From contig CAJTXM010000025.1 in assembly GCA_910583545.1 (NCBI GenBank), positions 1-10,141 on the forward strand: a DNA stretch of 10,141 nt, read 5' to 3'. Origin of the DNA: an uncultured Christensenella sp. (GTDB lineage: Bacteria > Bacillota > Clostridia > Christensenellales > Borkfalkiaceae). Of the stretch, positions 1-6,815 are shown one piece after another. The notes beneath the pieces are model-generated. The model was not told where the DNA came from, made no database searches, and saw only the letters and a list, made by a program, of their open reading frames with translations. Positions within the stretch are counted from its first letter, which is position 1; every line of letters starts with the position of its first letter. Position numbers and translations under genes: made by a program.

Positions 1-1
1 T

Positions 2-88
2 GAAAAGAAAGGCGGGACTTTCTACACTTTAAGCTATGCTGAAAAACAGGGGAAAATTATTGAAATAATCGATCTTCTCGAACTCTAA
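2..88 (+). CDS. C-terminal fragment of a possible SLOG-type nucleotide-binding protein
   Basis: An open plus-strand frame enters from the left edge and stops with TAA at 86-88, giving the last 28 residues of a protein. The tail has a G-G-T-F-Y-T-x3-YAEKQGK pattern followed by a hydrophobic strand (IIEIIDLLEL). A GGT turn, a helix containing YAxKxGK and a final beta strand resemble the end of the Rossmann-like SLOG fold (YpsA/DUF1273 and DUF2493 relatives), where the helix and strand close the nucleotide pocket. The family assignment rests on this short tail only, so the function is uncertain. That it is a real gene end is supported by the intrinsic terminator ten bases after the stop. The start lies outside the window. 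Confidence 0.5.
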   Translation, partial: EKKGGTFYTLSYAEKQGKIIEIIDLLEL

Positions 89-90
89 AA

Positions 91-130
91 ATAAAAACCG
101 TTCGGCAATCTGCCGAACGGCTTTTATTTT
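91..130. terminator. Bidirectional intrinsic terminator
   Basis: A perfect 10-bp stem (98-107 with 111-120, loop ATC) is flanked by an A-rich run on the left and a T-rich run on the right. It can therefore end transcription in both directions. It lies between the stop of the left-edge plus-strand gene (88) and the stop of the minus-strand putative anti-sigma gene (138), as expected for a shared terminator of convergent genes. Confidence 0.9.
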
Positions 131-137
131 AACGTTA

Positions 138-923
138 TTATTTTATCTGACTGCTCGGCAAGACGTAAAGCATTCCGTCTATAATTGCCGAATAGTACTC
201 GACCAGAAATCTTTTGGTAAATCCGTCGGAATAGCCCTGTACAAACCGCATTGTTATTCCGCCCATCTCATAATTGAAGCCCTCGTAAAATACGGAAGAT
301 TTCAAAAATTCCTGCGAAAGTTTTTTACCGCTTAATATTTCGAACTTGTTTACGATATCGGACAGAGAATATCCGAGTTTACTTTCATAGACAAAAACTT
401 CATAGGGCGCATCCATATGAGTTAAAACCACGGTATCTTTGCCGTCCTTAATTCCCAGATAAACGTTAAAGAACGGATTATGAGGATTCCGATCGCTATA
501 TGCCTTTATTTCCTGTTTGCTTTCTTCGTCGATTAAATTTGTTTTAAGCAATTCGTCCGTGTGCAAAAATTCAATACTTCCGCCGGAAAAAGCTATAAAA
601 CTGTCAAAGTAATTTTCTGTATAGAAACTGTCCTTTGCAGGGCTTATGTTGCCTGCTATATCGCCGATCGGCTTATCTATCGTACCCTGCGTGCTTTTCG
701 TTTTCATCGTACTGCCCATAACCAAAACGGTTGCGCCGACAGATACCGCACAGGTTAGCATAACGCAAATTGCGTATTTAAGACAAGTTCTGATTTTTAA
801 ACTTTTGAATTTACTTTGTTTGCTTTTCGTTGCATCGCTTATAATTTCGCTCACTTCGTTATCTATTTTTTTAAAATCAAGTGAAATCGAATTATTGTCT
901 TTAAAATTATTGAATTTTTTCAT
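138..923 (-). CDS. Single-pass membrane protein, putative anti-sigma factor of the upstream ECF sigma
   Basis: The product has 261 residues. About 49 N-terminal residues are charged and predicted cytoplasmic, one hydrophobic segment spans roughly residues 50-71, and about 190 residues lie outside. This topology fits an anti-sigma factor whose N-terminus binds the sigma factor and whose outer domain senses a signal. No HxxxCxxC zinc motif is present; the only cysteines (Cys47, 53, 58) lie in or next to the membrane segment. I do not recognise the outer domain, which is rich in aromatic and beta-type stretches. The start codon lies one base after the stop of the sigma gene (TGA-T-ATG), with AAGGAAG about 13 bases upstream inside the end of the sigma gene, so translation is probably coupled. 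Function is inferred from position and topology only. Confidence 0.6.
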   Translation of the reverse strand: MKKFNNFKDNNSISLDFKKIDNEVSEIISDATKSKQSKFKSLKIRTCLKYAICVMLTCAVSVGATVLVMGSTMKTKSTQGTIDKPIGDIAGNISPAKDSFYTENYFDSFIAFSGGSIEFLHTDELLKTNLIDEESKQEIKAYSDRNPHNPFFNVYLGIKDGKDTVVLTHMDAPYEVFVYESKLGYSLSDIVNKFEILSGKKLSQEFLKSSVFYEGFNYEMGGITMRFVQGYSDGFTKRFLVEYYSAIIDGMLYVLPSSQIK

Positions 924-924
924 A

Positions 925-1443
925 TCATCTTAAACTCTTCCTTAATTTTTTTATAGAACGGTGATAAATCGAACTTACCGTAGAAACAGGCGTATTATAT
1001 CGTTGAGCAATTTCAACGAAGGTGTAACCGTGAACTAAATGCAACAACAGGATATTGATTTCGTTTTCCTTCAAATTTTTATACGCACAGGATAAAAAAT
1101 CATCGTAGAAAAGGCTTTCATTTTCATTTACGCGCCCGTATTCCTCGCAATACTCTACCGTCTCGAATCTGCCCTGTCTGCGTATAAATTTCAGCGTAGC
1201 GTTTTTAGCAATAACGGCAAGATAAAATTTTATATTTTTTATTTCCGTTTTGAACATTCTTAAAGAAAACGAAATAAAGACGTCGTTTATTATTTCTTCT
1301 ATATCCGCTCTGTTCGAAACGTATTTTGAAATTATAAAACCGACTAATTTACCGTACTCATAGTAAATCTCTTCAAAAACGCTTTTGATTTTTGAAGCAT
1401 CGTTCGCCTTTATTGCCGATTTTAATTTTCTTTCTAAACTCAT
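925..1443 (-). CDS. ECF-type RNA polymerase sigma factor
   Basis: The product has 172 residues, a normal length for an ECF sigma factor with only regions 2 and 4. Region 2 spans about residues 24-91, with the DIEEIINDVFISF helix used for core binding and -10 recognition. It ends in a KNATLKFIRRQGR segment like region 2.4 of other ECF sigmas. Region 4 spans about 122-170, with the helix-turn-helix at about 142-169 (FVEIAQRYNTPVSTVSSIY) followed by a basic tail (HRSIKKLRKSLR). It would direct RNA polymerase to a small regulon and is probably held inactive by the membrane protein encoded directly downstream. There is no convincing Shine-Dalgarno sequence before the ATG at 1443. DNA of this pair looks more AT-rich by eye than the malQ-dapF cluster, so it may have a separate history. 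Confidence 0.9.
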   Translation of the reverse strand: MSLERKLKSAIKANDASKIKSVFEEIYYEYGKLVGFIISKYVSNRADIEEIINDVFISFSLRMFKTEIKNIKFYLAVIAKNATLKFIRRQGRFETVEYCEEYGRVNENESLFYDDFLSCAYKNLKENEINILLLHLVHGYTFVEIAQRYNTPVSTVSSIYHRSIKKLRKSLR

Positions 1444-1492
1444 TTTATTACCGTAAAGATATCTTCGCTTAATAAGATACTTTTTTTCTTAT

Positions 1493-1508
1493 AAACAACG
1501 CATTGTTT
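1493..1508. promoter_or_regulatory. Inverted repeat upstream of the ECF sigma gene (possible operator)
   Basis: AAACAA and TTGTTT form 6-bp inverted arms around a 4-base spacer (CGCA). The site lies 50-65 bases upstream of the sigma start codon and just outside the malQ terminator, within the region expected to hold the sigma promoter. No clear -35/-10 pair was found beside it. A role as a protein binding site is a guess from symmetry and position alone. Confidence 0.25.
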
Positions 1509-1509
1509 T

Positions 1510-1545
1510 AAAAAAAGTTGAAAGCCGATACTTTCAACTTTTTTT
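1510..1545 (-). terminator. Intrinsic terminator of the dapF-pyrG-dapL-malQ cluster
   Basis: An 8-bp core stem (1517-1524 with 1531-1538, loop CCGATA) is extended by seven A:T pairs on each side. Read on the minus strand the hairpin is followed by a run of seven T. It begins one base after the malQ TAG stop codon (1547-1549) and separates that cluster from the downstream sigma gene. The mirror-image A/T runs could also stop plus-strand transcription. Confidence 0.88.
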
Positions 1546-1546
1546 A

Positions 1547-3049
1547 CTATCTGTTATATTCCTCTATCGCGCGCTTTAAGAGAGCTATGCTTCGGCGCGA
1601 AGGCATTTTATCCATACGGAATTTCCAGTTTCCGTCGGGAGTGGAAGGCACGTTCATTCTTGCCTTGCCGTCAAGTCCCGTTACGTCCTGCACGGGCAGA
1701 ATTGCGATATTTGCGTTTGACGCAAGCGCGCAGACGTTCATTGCCCATACAGCCTGTTCTCTCGTCACGAAAGGATAAACTGCGTTTTCGCTTTTCAGCG
1801 CGGCGCGGAGCTGTGTTTTGAAGTCTTTAAATTCTTCATCCGTCATTGCGTTGAGATAGCCCAGCGTCGTATCGTTGTCGTGCGTGCCCGTATAGACTAC
1901 GCTGTTTTCCCTTATGTTTTCGGGAAGGTATGCGTTGAATGGATTGTTATCGAACGCGAACTGCAAAACTTTCATTCCGGGGAAGCCCGTTCTTTCTATA
2001 AGCCTTGTCACGCCCGCATCGGTAATACCCAGATCTTCGGCAATGATATTCACGTCGCCTATCTTTCTTCTTATTTCGTAGAAAAGCCTCACGGAAGGAC
2101 CCTGCATCCATTCGCCCTCCGTCGCGTCCTCTTTGTCCGCAGGAACGGCGTAATATCTGTCAAGCCCTCTGAAATGGTCTATCCTTACGATATCGAACTG
2201 ATTCTTCGCCTTTTCTATGCGCTTTACGAACCAGTCGAAGCCGTCCTCGAACATAACTTCCCAGTTGTAAATGGGATTGCCCCAAAGCTGACCGCTCTTT
2301 GAAAAATAATCGGGCGGAACGCCTGCCACAAGAGTCGGGCGGAGATTTTTATCGAGCTTGAAAAGTTCGGGGTGCGACCACACGTCGGACGAGTCGTACG
2401 CGACGTAAAGCGGAATATCGCCGATTATCTTTATGCCCAGCGAATTGACGTAAGCCTTCAACTTGTTCCACTGCTGTCTGTAAACAAACTGCACGAACTG
2501 CCAGAATAAAAAGTCGCTCTTCATTACCGAACGTCTGAATTCGAGCATTGCAAGCTTTTCTCTGTATTTGTACGCGTCGGGCAGAGTATCGAAAGTACCG
2601 CCGTAGCGCGATTTCAAGGACATAAACAGCGCGTAGTCGTCGAATTCCCTGCTCTCGACAAACGCGGTGAATTCCTTATCCCTGACGTTGAACCTTGCAT
2701 AGGCAAGGCGCAGAAGATTGAACCTGCACTCGTACAGCTTCGCGTAGTCGATATCGCCCTCGGGCATTACAGCCGATTGCAGTTCCTCTTCATCCAGAAG
2801 CCCGTTTCTGTGCAGAGCTTTCAAATCGATAAAATACGGATTGCCCGAAAAACAGCAAACCGACTGATAGGGACTGTCGCCGTAGCCCGTCTGAACGGTG
2901 GGCAGAATCTGCCAGTATTTAACGCCCGCCTTTTTCAAAAGCCGTGCAAATTCGTAAGCCTCGTCGCCGAGCGAACCTATTCCGTACTCGTTCGGAAGCG
3001 AAGAAATCGCGCAAAGCACGCCTGCTCCCCTTTCGTATATTCCTATCAT
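1547..3049 (-). CDS. malQ: 4-alpha-glucanotransferase (amylomaltase, GH77)
   Basis: This 500-residue cytoplasmic enzyme transfers segments of alpha-1,4-glucan from one maltodextrin chain to another, feeding maltodextrin or glycogen use. The length is typical of bacterial GH77 amylomaltases. The N-terminus has the family start G-x-L-x-x-I-SSLP followed by YGIGSLG (residues 9-28) and the WQILP strand. The catalytic residues are in place: nucleophile Asp291 in VRIDHFRG, acid/base Glu338 in IIAEDLG and the third acid Asp391 in TGTHDND. The YFSKSGQLWGNPIYNW segment (about 248-263) is also characteristic. The ATG start is set by AAGGTG at 3054-3059, which overlaps the dapL stop codon; the intergenic gap is eight bases, so translation is probably coupled to dapL. 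It is the last gene of its cluster. No other glycogen or maltose gene is in view, so the link to the lysine genes is probably only transcriptional. Confidence 0.97.
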   Translation of the reverse strand: MIGIYERGAGVLCAISSLPNEYGIGSLGDEAYEFARLLKKAGVKYWQILPTVQTGYGDSPYQSVCCFSGNPYFIDLKALHRNGLLDEEELQSAVMPEGDIDYAKLYECRFNLLRLAYARFNVRDKEFTAFVESREFDDYALFMSLKSRYGGTFDTLPDAYKYREKLAMLEFRRSVMKSDFLFWQFVQFVYRQQWNKLKAYVNSLGIKIIGDIPLYVAYDSSDVWSHPELFKLDKNLRPTLVAGVPPDYFSKSGQLWGNPIYNWEVMFEDGFDWFVKRIEKAKNQFDIVRIDHFRGLDRYYAVPADKEDATEGEWMQGPSVRLFYEIRRKIGDVNIIAEDLGITDAGVTRLIERTGFPGMKVLQFAFDNNPFNAYLPENIRENSVVYTGTHDNDTTLGYLNAMTDEEFKDFKTQLRAALKSENAVYPFVTREQAVWAMNVCALASNANIAILPVQDVTGLDGKARMNVPSTPDGNWKFRMDKMPSRRSIALLKRAIEEYNR

Positions 3050-3057
3050 AAAACACC

Positions 3058-4230
3058 TTACTTTGCAAAAAGTTTTTCTATTCTTTCAAGCGCTTCTTCC
3101 GTTTCTTCCCTTCCGCCGAACGCCGTAAGACGGAAAAAGCCCTCGCCGTTTCTGCCGAAGCCCGAACCGGGCGTTCCGACCACCTGCGCGTTTTCCAAAA
3201 GGCAGTCGAAAAACTGCCAGCTGTTCATTCCGTCGGGGCATTTCAGCCAGATATACGGCGAATTTTTACCGCCCGTGTACTTTATTTTGAGTCTGTCCAT
3301 ACATTCGGAAATCAGCTTTGCGTTTTCCTTGTAAAAGCCGATATTTGCCTTTATCTGCCGTTGTCCCTCCTGCGAAAAGACTGCCTCCGCGCCCTTCTGA
3401 ACGACGTACGAAGCGCCGTTGAATTTGGTAGCCTGTCTGCGGTACCAGATTTTATTTGCGTCGCCGAGCGCTTTGGGAACTACGGTATAACCGCAACGCG
3501 TGCCCGTGAAACCCGCCATCTTCGAAAACGAGCAAAACTCTATAGCACAGCTCTTTGCACCGTCCACCGAATAAACCGAACGCGCAAGCGAATTATCCTC
3601 TATAAAGCACTCGTAAGCCGCGTCGTAGAGAATTACCGCGCCTATGCCGTTTGCATAATCGACCCACTCTTTAAGCTGCGCCTTGGTGTAAGCGGCGCCC
3701 GTCGGGTTATTAGGCGAACATATATAAATTATATCCGCCTTTACCTTTTTATCGGGCATAGGCAGAAAACCGTTTTCTTCCGTCGCGTCGGCAAGAATTA
3801 CCTTGCGCCCTGCCATTAAGTTGGTATCGACGTAAACGGGATAAACGGGATCGGTGACGAGCACCGTATTGTCCTTTGCAAAGATATCTAAAATATTGCC
3901 AAGATCCGACTTCGCACCGTCTGAGACGAAAATTTCGTCAACTCCGACTTCCACGCCGAAAGAGCGGTAATAGCTCTGAATTTTTTCACGCAGGCAAGAA
4001 TACCCCTCGTAGGGGCCGTAGCCTTTAAAAGTTTTTGCGTCCGCCATTTCGTCCACGGCGCCGTGCATAGCTTTTATAACGGCAGGCGCGAGCGGAAGCG
4101 TCACGTCGCCTATGCCGAGCTTTATAATCTTTTTATCGGGATTAGCCGAAGCATATTTCTTCGTTCTGTCCGCGACCTCCGCGAACAGATAATTTTCTGC
4201 TATATTTTTAAAGTTTTCATTGAATTTCAT
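3058..4230 (-). CDS. dapL: LL-diaminopimelate aminotransferase
   Basis: This 390-residue fold-type I, pyridoxal-phosphate enzyme converts tetrahydrodipicolinate and glutamate to LL-diaminopimelate in one step, bypassing the succinylase and acetylase branches. The start MKFNENFKNIAENYLFAEVA with IIKLGIGDVTLPL (about 35-47) matches DapL proteins. Cofactor residues are recognisable: Asn174 in SPNNPTG, Asp203 and Tyr206 in LYDAAYE, the Schiff-base Lys237 in SFSKMAG and Arg245 in FTGTRCGY. A substrate-carboxylate arginine sits in FFRLTAFGG near the end. It is slightly shorter than the roughly 410 residues common in the family, with nothing obviously missing. The start codon follows an AAGGT site by ten bases and lies 26 bases after the pyrG stop. 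The enzyme for the next step, DapF, is in the same cluster, which supports the DapL assignment over a generic aspartate-type aminotransferase. Confidence 0.95.
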   Translation of the reverse strand: MKFNENFKNIAENYLFAEVADRTKKYASANPDKKIIKLGIGDVTLPLAPAVIKAMHGAVDEMADAKTFKGYGPYEGYSCLREKIQSYYRSFGVEVGVDEIFVSDGAKSDLGNILDIFAKDNTVLVTDPVYPVYVDTNLMAGRKVILADATEENGFLPMPDKKVKADIIYICSPNNPTGAAYTKAQLKEWVDYANGIGAVILYDAAYECFIEDNSLARSVYSVDGAKSCAIEFCSFSKMAGFTGTRCGYTVVPKALGDANKIWYRRQATKFNGASYVVQKGAEAVFSQEGQRQIKANIGFYKENAKLISECMDRLKIKYTGGKNSPYIWLKCPDGMNSWQFFDCLLENAQVVGTPGSGFGRNGEGFFRLTAFGGREETEEALERIEKLFAK

Positions 4231-4256
4231 ATATTTTTATACCTTGTATACATACT

Positions 4257-5858
4257 CTATTTGCGAAGTTCGGAGGGAGCAAGACTTGCTTTTATAAATT
4301 CACGGAACAGAGGGTGCGCCGACTGCGGTCTGGACTTAAATTCGGGATGAAACTGCACGCCTATGAAGAATTTATTTTCGGGCAGTTCGACGGCTTCCGT
4401 CTTGCCGTCCGCAGAAACGGCGGAAATTTTCATCCCCGCCTTTTCGAACGCTTCTCCGTAAGCGGAATTGAAGCCGTAGCGGTGGCGGTGGCGTTCGCAT
4501 ACCGTGTCCGCACCGTAAACCGATTTAAGTTTTTCGCCTGTGATTTTACATTCATATGCGCCTAAACGCATAGTTCCTCCGACTTTCTTTGCGCAGTTGT
4601 CCGCAATGACGTCGATGACCATATGTTCCGAACCCGAATCGAACTCCGCGGAGTTGGCGTCTTTAAAGCCTAAAACGTTTCTTGCAAACTCGATTACCGC
4701 CGTCTGCATTCCTAAACATATGCCCAGATACGGCACGTTCCGCTCGCGTGCGTAACGTGCGCATTCGAGCATACCTTCTATACCTCTTTCGCCGAAGCCT
4801 CCCGGCACTATTATACCGTCGGCTCCGCCTAAAAGCCTGTCTGCGTTTTGCGAATTGACTTGCTCCGTGTCTATCCAGCTTATCTCTACGTTCGCGCCGT
4901 TTTCGTAACCGCCGTGCGCAAGCGCTTCGGCTACGGACAGATATGCGTCGTGAAGCTGAACGTATTTACCGCATAGCGCAATTTTTACCGTCCTGTTCCT
5001 CTCCTTTATGCGTTTAAGCATAGCGTTCCATTCCGTAAGGTCTATCTTACCCCGAACGAGATTGAGCCTTTTTAAAACGATTGACGAAAAATTGCATTTT
5101 TCAAGCATAACGGGACATTCGTACAATACGGGCTGTGTCAGGTTTTCTATAACGCAACCCTCGTCCACGTTGCAAAACAGTGCAATTTTTTCACGCACGT
5201 CCCGAGGCATTGCCTTATCGACTCTTGCGATAATTATATCGGGATTGATTCCCAGACCCTGCAATTCTTTTACCGAGTGCTGAGTAGGCTTGGATTTAAA
5301 CTCCTCCGAACCCGAAATATAGGGCACGAGAGTGACGTGGATAAAGCAGTAGTTTTCCCTGCCGACTTCACGCGCAACCTGCCTTATCGCCTCGATAAAA
5401 GGCTGTCCCTCTATGTCGCCTATCGTTCCGCCGATTTCGGTTATAACCACGTCCGCGCCTGCCGTCTTCCCGACGTTGTAAATGAACGACTTTATCTCGT
5501 TCGTTATATGCGGAATAACCTGCACAGTCTGACCGAGATATTCGCCGTTGCGCTCTTTGTTTAAAACGTTCCAGTAAACTTTGCCCGTTGTGAGGTTGGA
5601 AAATTTATTTAAGTTTTCATCCGTAAACCTTTCGTAATGTCCTAAATCGAGGTCGGTTTCCGCGCCGTCCTCGGTGACGAACACTTCTCCGTGCTGAAAG
5701 GGGCTCATAGTGCCCGGATCGATATTGATATACGGGTCGAGCTTCTGGCAGGCTACCTTGTATCCCCTGCATTTTAAAAGTCTGCCGAGCGACGCCGCGG
5801 TTATGCCCTTGCCTAACCCCGAAACGACGCCGCCCGTTACGAAAACGTATTTTACCAA
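4257..5858 (-). CDS. pyrG: CTP synthase (glutamine-hydrolysing)
   Basis: This 533-residue cytoplasmic enzyme aminates UTP to CTP with ATP and ammonia drawn from glutamine. The N-terminal synthase domain (about 1-270) starts KYVFVTGGVVSGLGKG, including the P-loop Lys17, and continues with QKLDPYINIDPGTMSPFQHGEVFVTEDGAE in which the UTP, ATP and Mg-binding residues lie. The C-terminal class I glutaminase domain (about 290-533) holds the oxyanion segment PGGFGERG (352-359), nucleophile Cys381 in GICLGMQ, and His504 with Glu506 in VQFHPEF. Length and all key residues are normal. The first codon is TTG, not ATG; it fits the conserved start of the family and has GAGGT seven bases upstream. Only 50 bases separate it from dapF, with no hairpin and no own promoter visible, so it probably lacks the CTP-sensing leader known for pyrG in Bacillus. 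Confidence 0.98.
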   Translation of the reverse strand: MVKYVFVTGGVVSGLGKGITAASLGRLLKCRGYKVACQKLDPYINIDPGTMSPFQHGEVFVTEDGAETDLDLGHYERFTDENLNKFSNLTTGKVYWNVLNKERNGEYLGQTVQVIPHITNEIKSFIYNVGKTAGADVVITEIGGTIGDIEGQPFIEAIRQVAREVGRENYCFIHVTLVPYISGSEEFKSKPTQHSVKELQGLGINPDIIIARVDKAMPRDVREKIALFCNVDEGCVIENLTQPVLYECPVMLEKCNFSSIVLKRLNLVRGKIDLTEWNAMLKRIKERNRTVKIALCGKYVQLHDAYLSVAEALAHGGYENGANVEISWIDTEQVNSQNADRLLGGADGIIVPGGFGERGIEGMLECARYARERNVPYLGICLGMQTAVIEFARNVLGFKDANSAEFDSGSEHMVIDVIADNCAKKVGGTMRLGAYECKITGEKLKSVYGADTVCERHRHRYGFNSAYGEAFEKAGMKISAVSADGKTEAVELPENKFFIGVQFHPEFKSRPQSAHPLFREFIKASLAPSELRK

Positions 5859-5865
5859 AATAAAT

Positions 5866-5871
5866 ACCTCA
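5866..5871 (-). promoter_or_regulatory. Ribosome binding site that fixes the TTG start of pyrG
   Basis: On the minus strand TGAGGT lies seven bases before a TTG codon at 5856-5858. The next codons encode VKYVFVTGG, the conserved CTP synthase N-terminus. No in-frame ATG is better placed, so the TTG start is well supported. Confidence 0.8.
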
Positions 5872-5908
5872 CAAATTTATCGGCGTTTTAACTCTATGTA
5901 ATCTTGTT

Positions 5909-6736
5909 TTAAATTCTTATCTCGCCCGTGTATACGAGCGTAGCTCCGCCCGTCATATATACCGTATCGGCGAAGCGTATTTTCAGCTCTCCGCCGAGAA
6001 GGCAGACGGTAATATCCGCGTCCCTGTCGCAAAGTCTGTTTAAAACGGAAGCAACCGCCGAGGCGCACGCGCCCGTTCCGCAGGCGAACGTTTCTCCGCT
6101 GCCCCTCTCCCAGACGCGCATTTTAAGCTTGTTTTTATCGATAACCTTAACGAATTCGGTATTGACCCTGTCGGGGAAAGCGGTATGGTTTTCGAAAAGT
6201 TTTCCCACCGTTTCGATATCCGTTGTGTCGGGGTCTTCGAACACGACGCAGTGCGGATTGCCCATATTGACGAGCGTTACCCCGTACTGCCTGCCCCCGA
6301 CATTCAGAGGCTTATCTACGACGGTTTCATCCGTAAAGAGCGAGGGTATTTCATTTCCGTTAAGTTTCGGCACGCCCATATCGACGCGGACGGCTTCGAC
6401 ATCGTTCCCCGAAATAATAAATTCGGCTTTCTTTATGCCCGAGAGCGTCTCCACGGTACAATTTCTGCCCTTGACGTAGCCTAAAATATAGGCAAGCTTG
6501 CTTAAACAGCGTATGCCGTTTCCGCACATTCTGCCCTCAGAGCCGTCGGAGTTGAACATACGCATTCTGATATCGGCTTTATCCGACGGGCAGAGAAGTA
6601 TTATTCCGTCTCCGCCTATGCCGAAATGCCTGTCTGAAAGGCGGACGGCAAGTTTTTCGGGATCGAAAATTTTATCCTTGAAACAATCGAAATATATGTA
6701 ATCGTTTCCTATTCCGTGCATTTTATAAAACTTCAT
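5909..6736 (-). CDS. dapF: Diaminopimelate epimerase
   Basis: This 275-residue cofactor-independent epimerase converts LL-diaminopimelate into the meso form, the direct precursor of lysine and the cross-linking residue of many peptidoglycans. It starts MKFYKMHGIGNDYIYFD, the standard family N-terminus. The two catalytic cysteines are present: Cys71 in MCGNGIRC and Cys219 in FACGTGACA. Substrate-binding segments include GGDG (41-44), NMGNPHCV and WERGSGET. The frame stays open for 46 more codons upstream, but that stretch crosses the promoter region and does not resemble the family, so the ATG at 6736 is chosen. This start has no clear Shine-Dalgarno sequence and lies seven bases after a TATAAT box. 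It is the first gene of the dapF-pyrG-dapL-malQ cluster, and DapL supplies its substrate. Confidence 0.97.
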   Translation of the reverse strand: MKFYKMHGIGNDYIYFDCFKDKIFDPEKLAVRLSDRHFGIGGDGIILLCPSDKADIRMRMFNSDGSEGRMCGNGIRCLSKLAYILGYVKGRNCTVETLSGIKKAEFIISGNDVEAVRVDMGVPKLNGNEIPSLFTDETVVDKPLNVGGRQYGVTLVNMGNPHCVVFEDPDTTDIETVGKLFENHTAFPDRVNTEFVKVIDKNKLKMRVWERGSGETFACGTGACASAVASVLNRLCDRDADITVCLLGGELKIRFADTVYMTGGATLVYTGEIRI

Positions 6737-6743
6737 CACCGCT

Positions 6744-6772
6744 ATTATATTCTTTTTAAGCTGTTTTTGCAA
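6744..6772 (-). promoter_or_regulatory. Sigma-A-type promoter of the dapF cluster
   Basis: On the minus strand TTGCAA (6767-6772) and a perfect TATAAT (6744-6749) are separated by exactly 17 bases. The usual start distance puts the first transcribed base at 6737 or 6736, i.e. the base just before, or the A of, the dapF ATG. This implies a leaderless or one-base-leader mRNA. The boxes are visible in the sequence; activity is inferred. Confidence 0.75.
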
Positions 6773-6780
6773 GTAAATTA

Positions 6781-6809
6781 TTGACAAACGGACATTAATA
6801 TTACACAAT
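6781..6809 (+). promoter_or_regulatory. Candidate promoter of the second ECF sigma operon
   Basis: A perfect -35 box TTGACA (6781-6786) is followed after 17 bases by CACAAT (6804-6809), which matches TATAAT at four of six positions. The predicted first transcribed base is 6816, the A of the sigma-factor ATG. Its -35 box is eight bases from the -35 box of the divergent dapF promoter. The weak -10 lowers confidence; an ECF-dependent promoter could overlap it. Confidence 0.55.
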
Positions 6810-6815
6810 ATAACT

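Noticed and set aside
138..923. A zinc-binding anti-sigma (ZAS) domain
   Set aside because: No HxxxCxxC motif is present; its cysteines lie in or near the membrane segment. The same motif is absent from the other putative anti-sigma protein at 7386-8090.
5877..6068. A small minus-strand frame overlapping the 3' end of dapF and the gap to pyrG
   Set aside because: Its translation is arginine- and glycine-rich, out of frame with the conserved DapF C-terminus, and has no supporting ribosome binding site.
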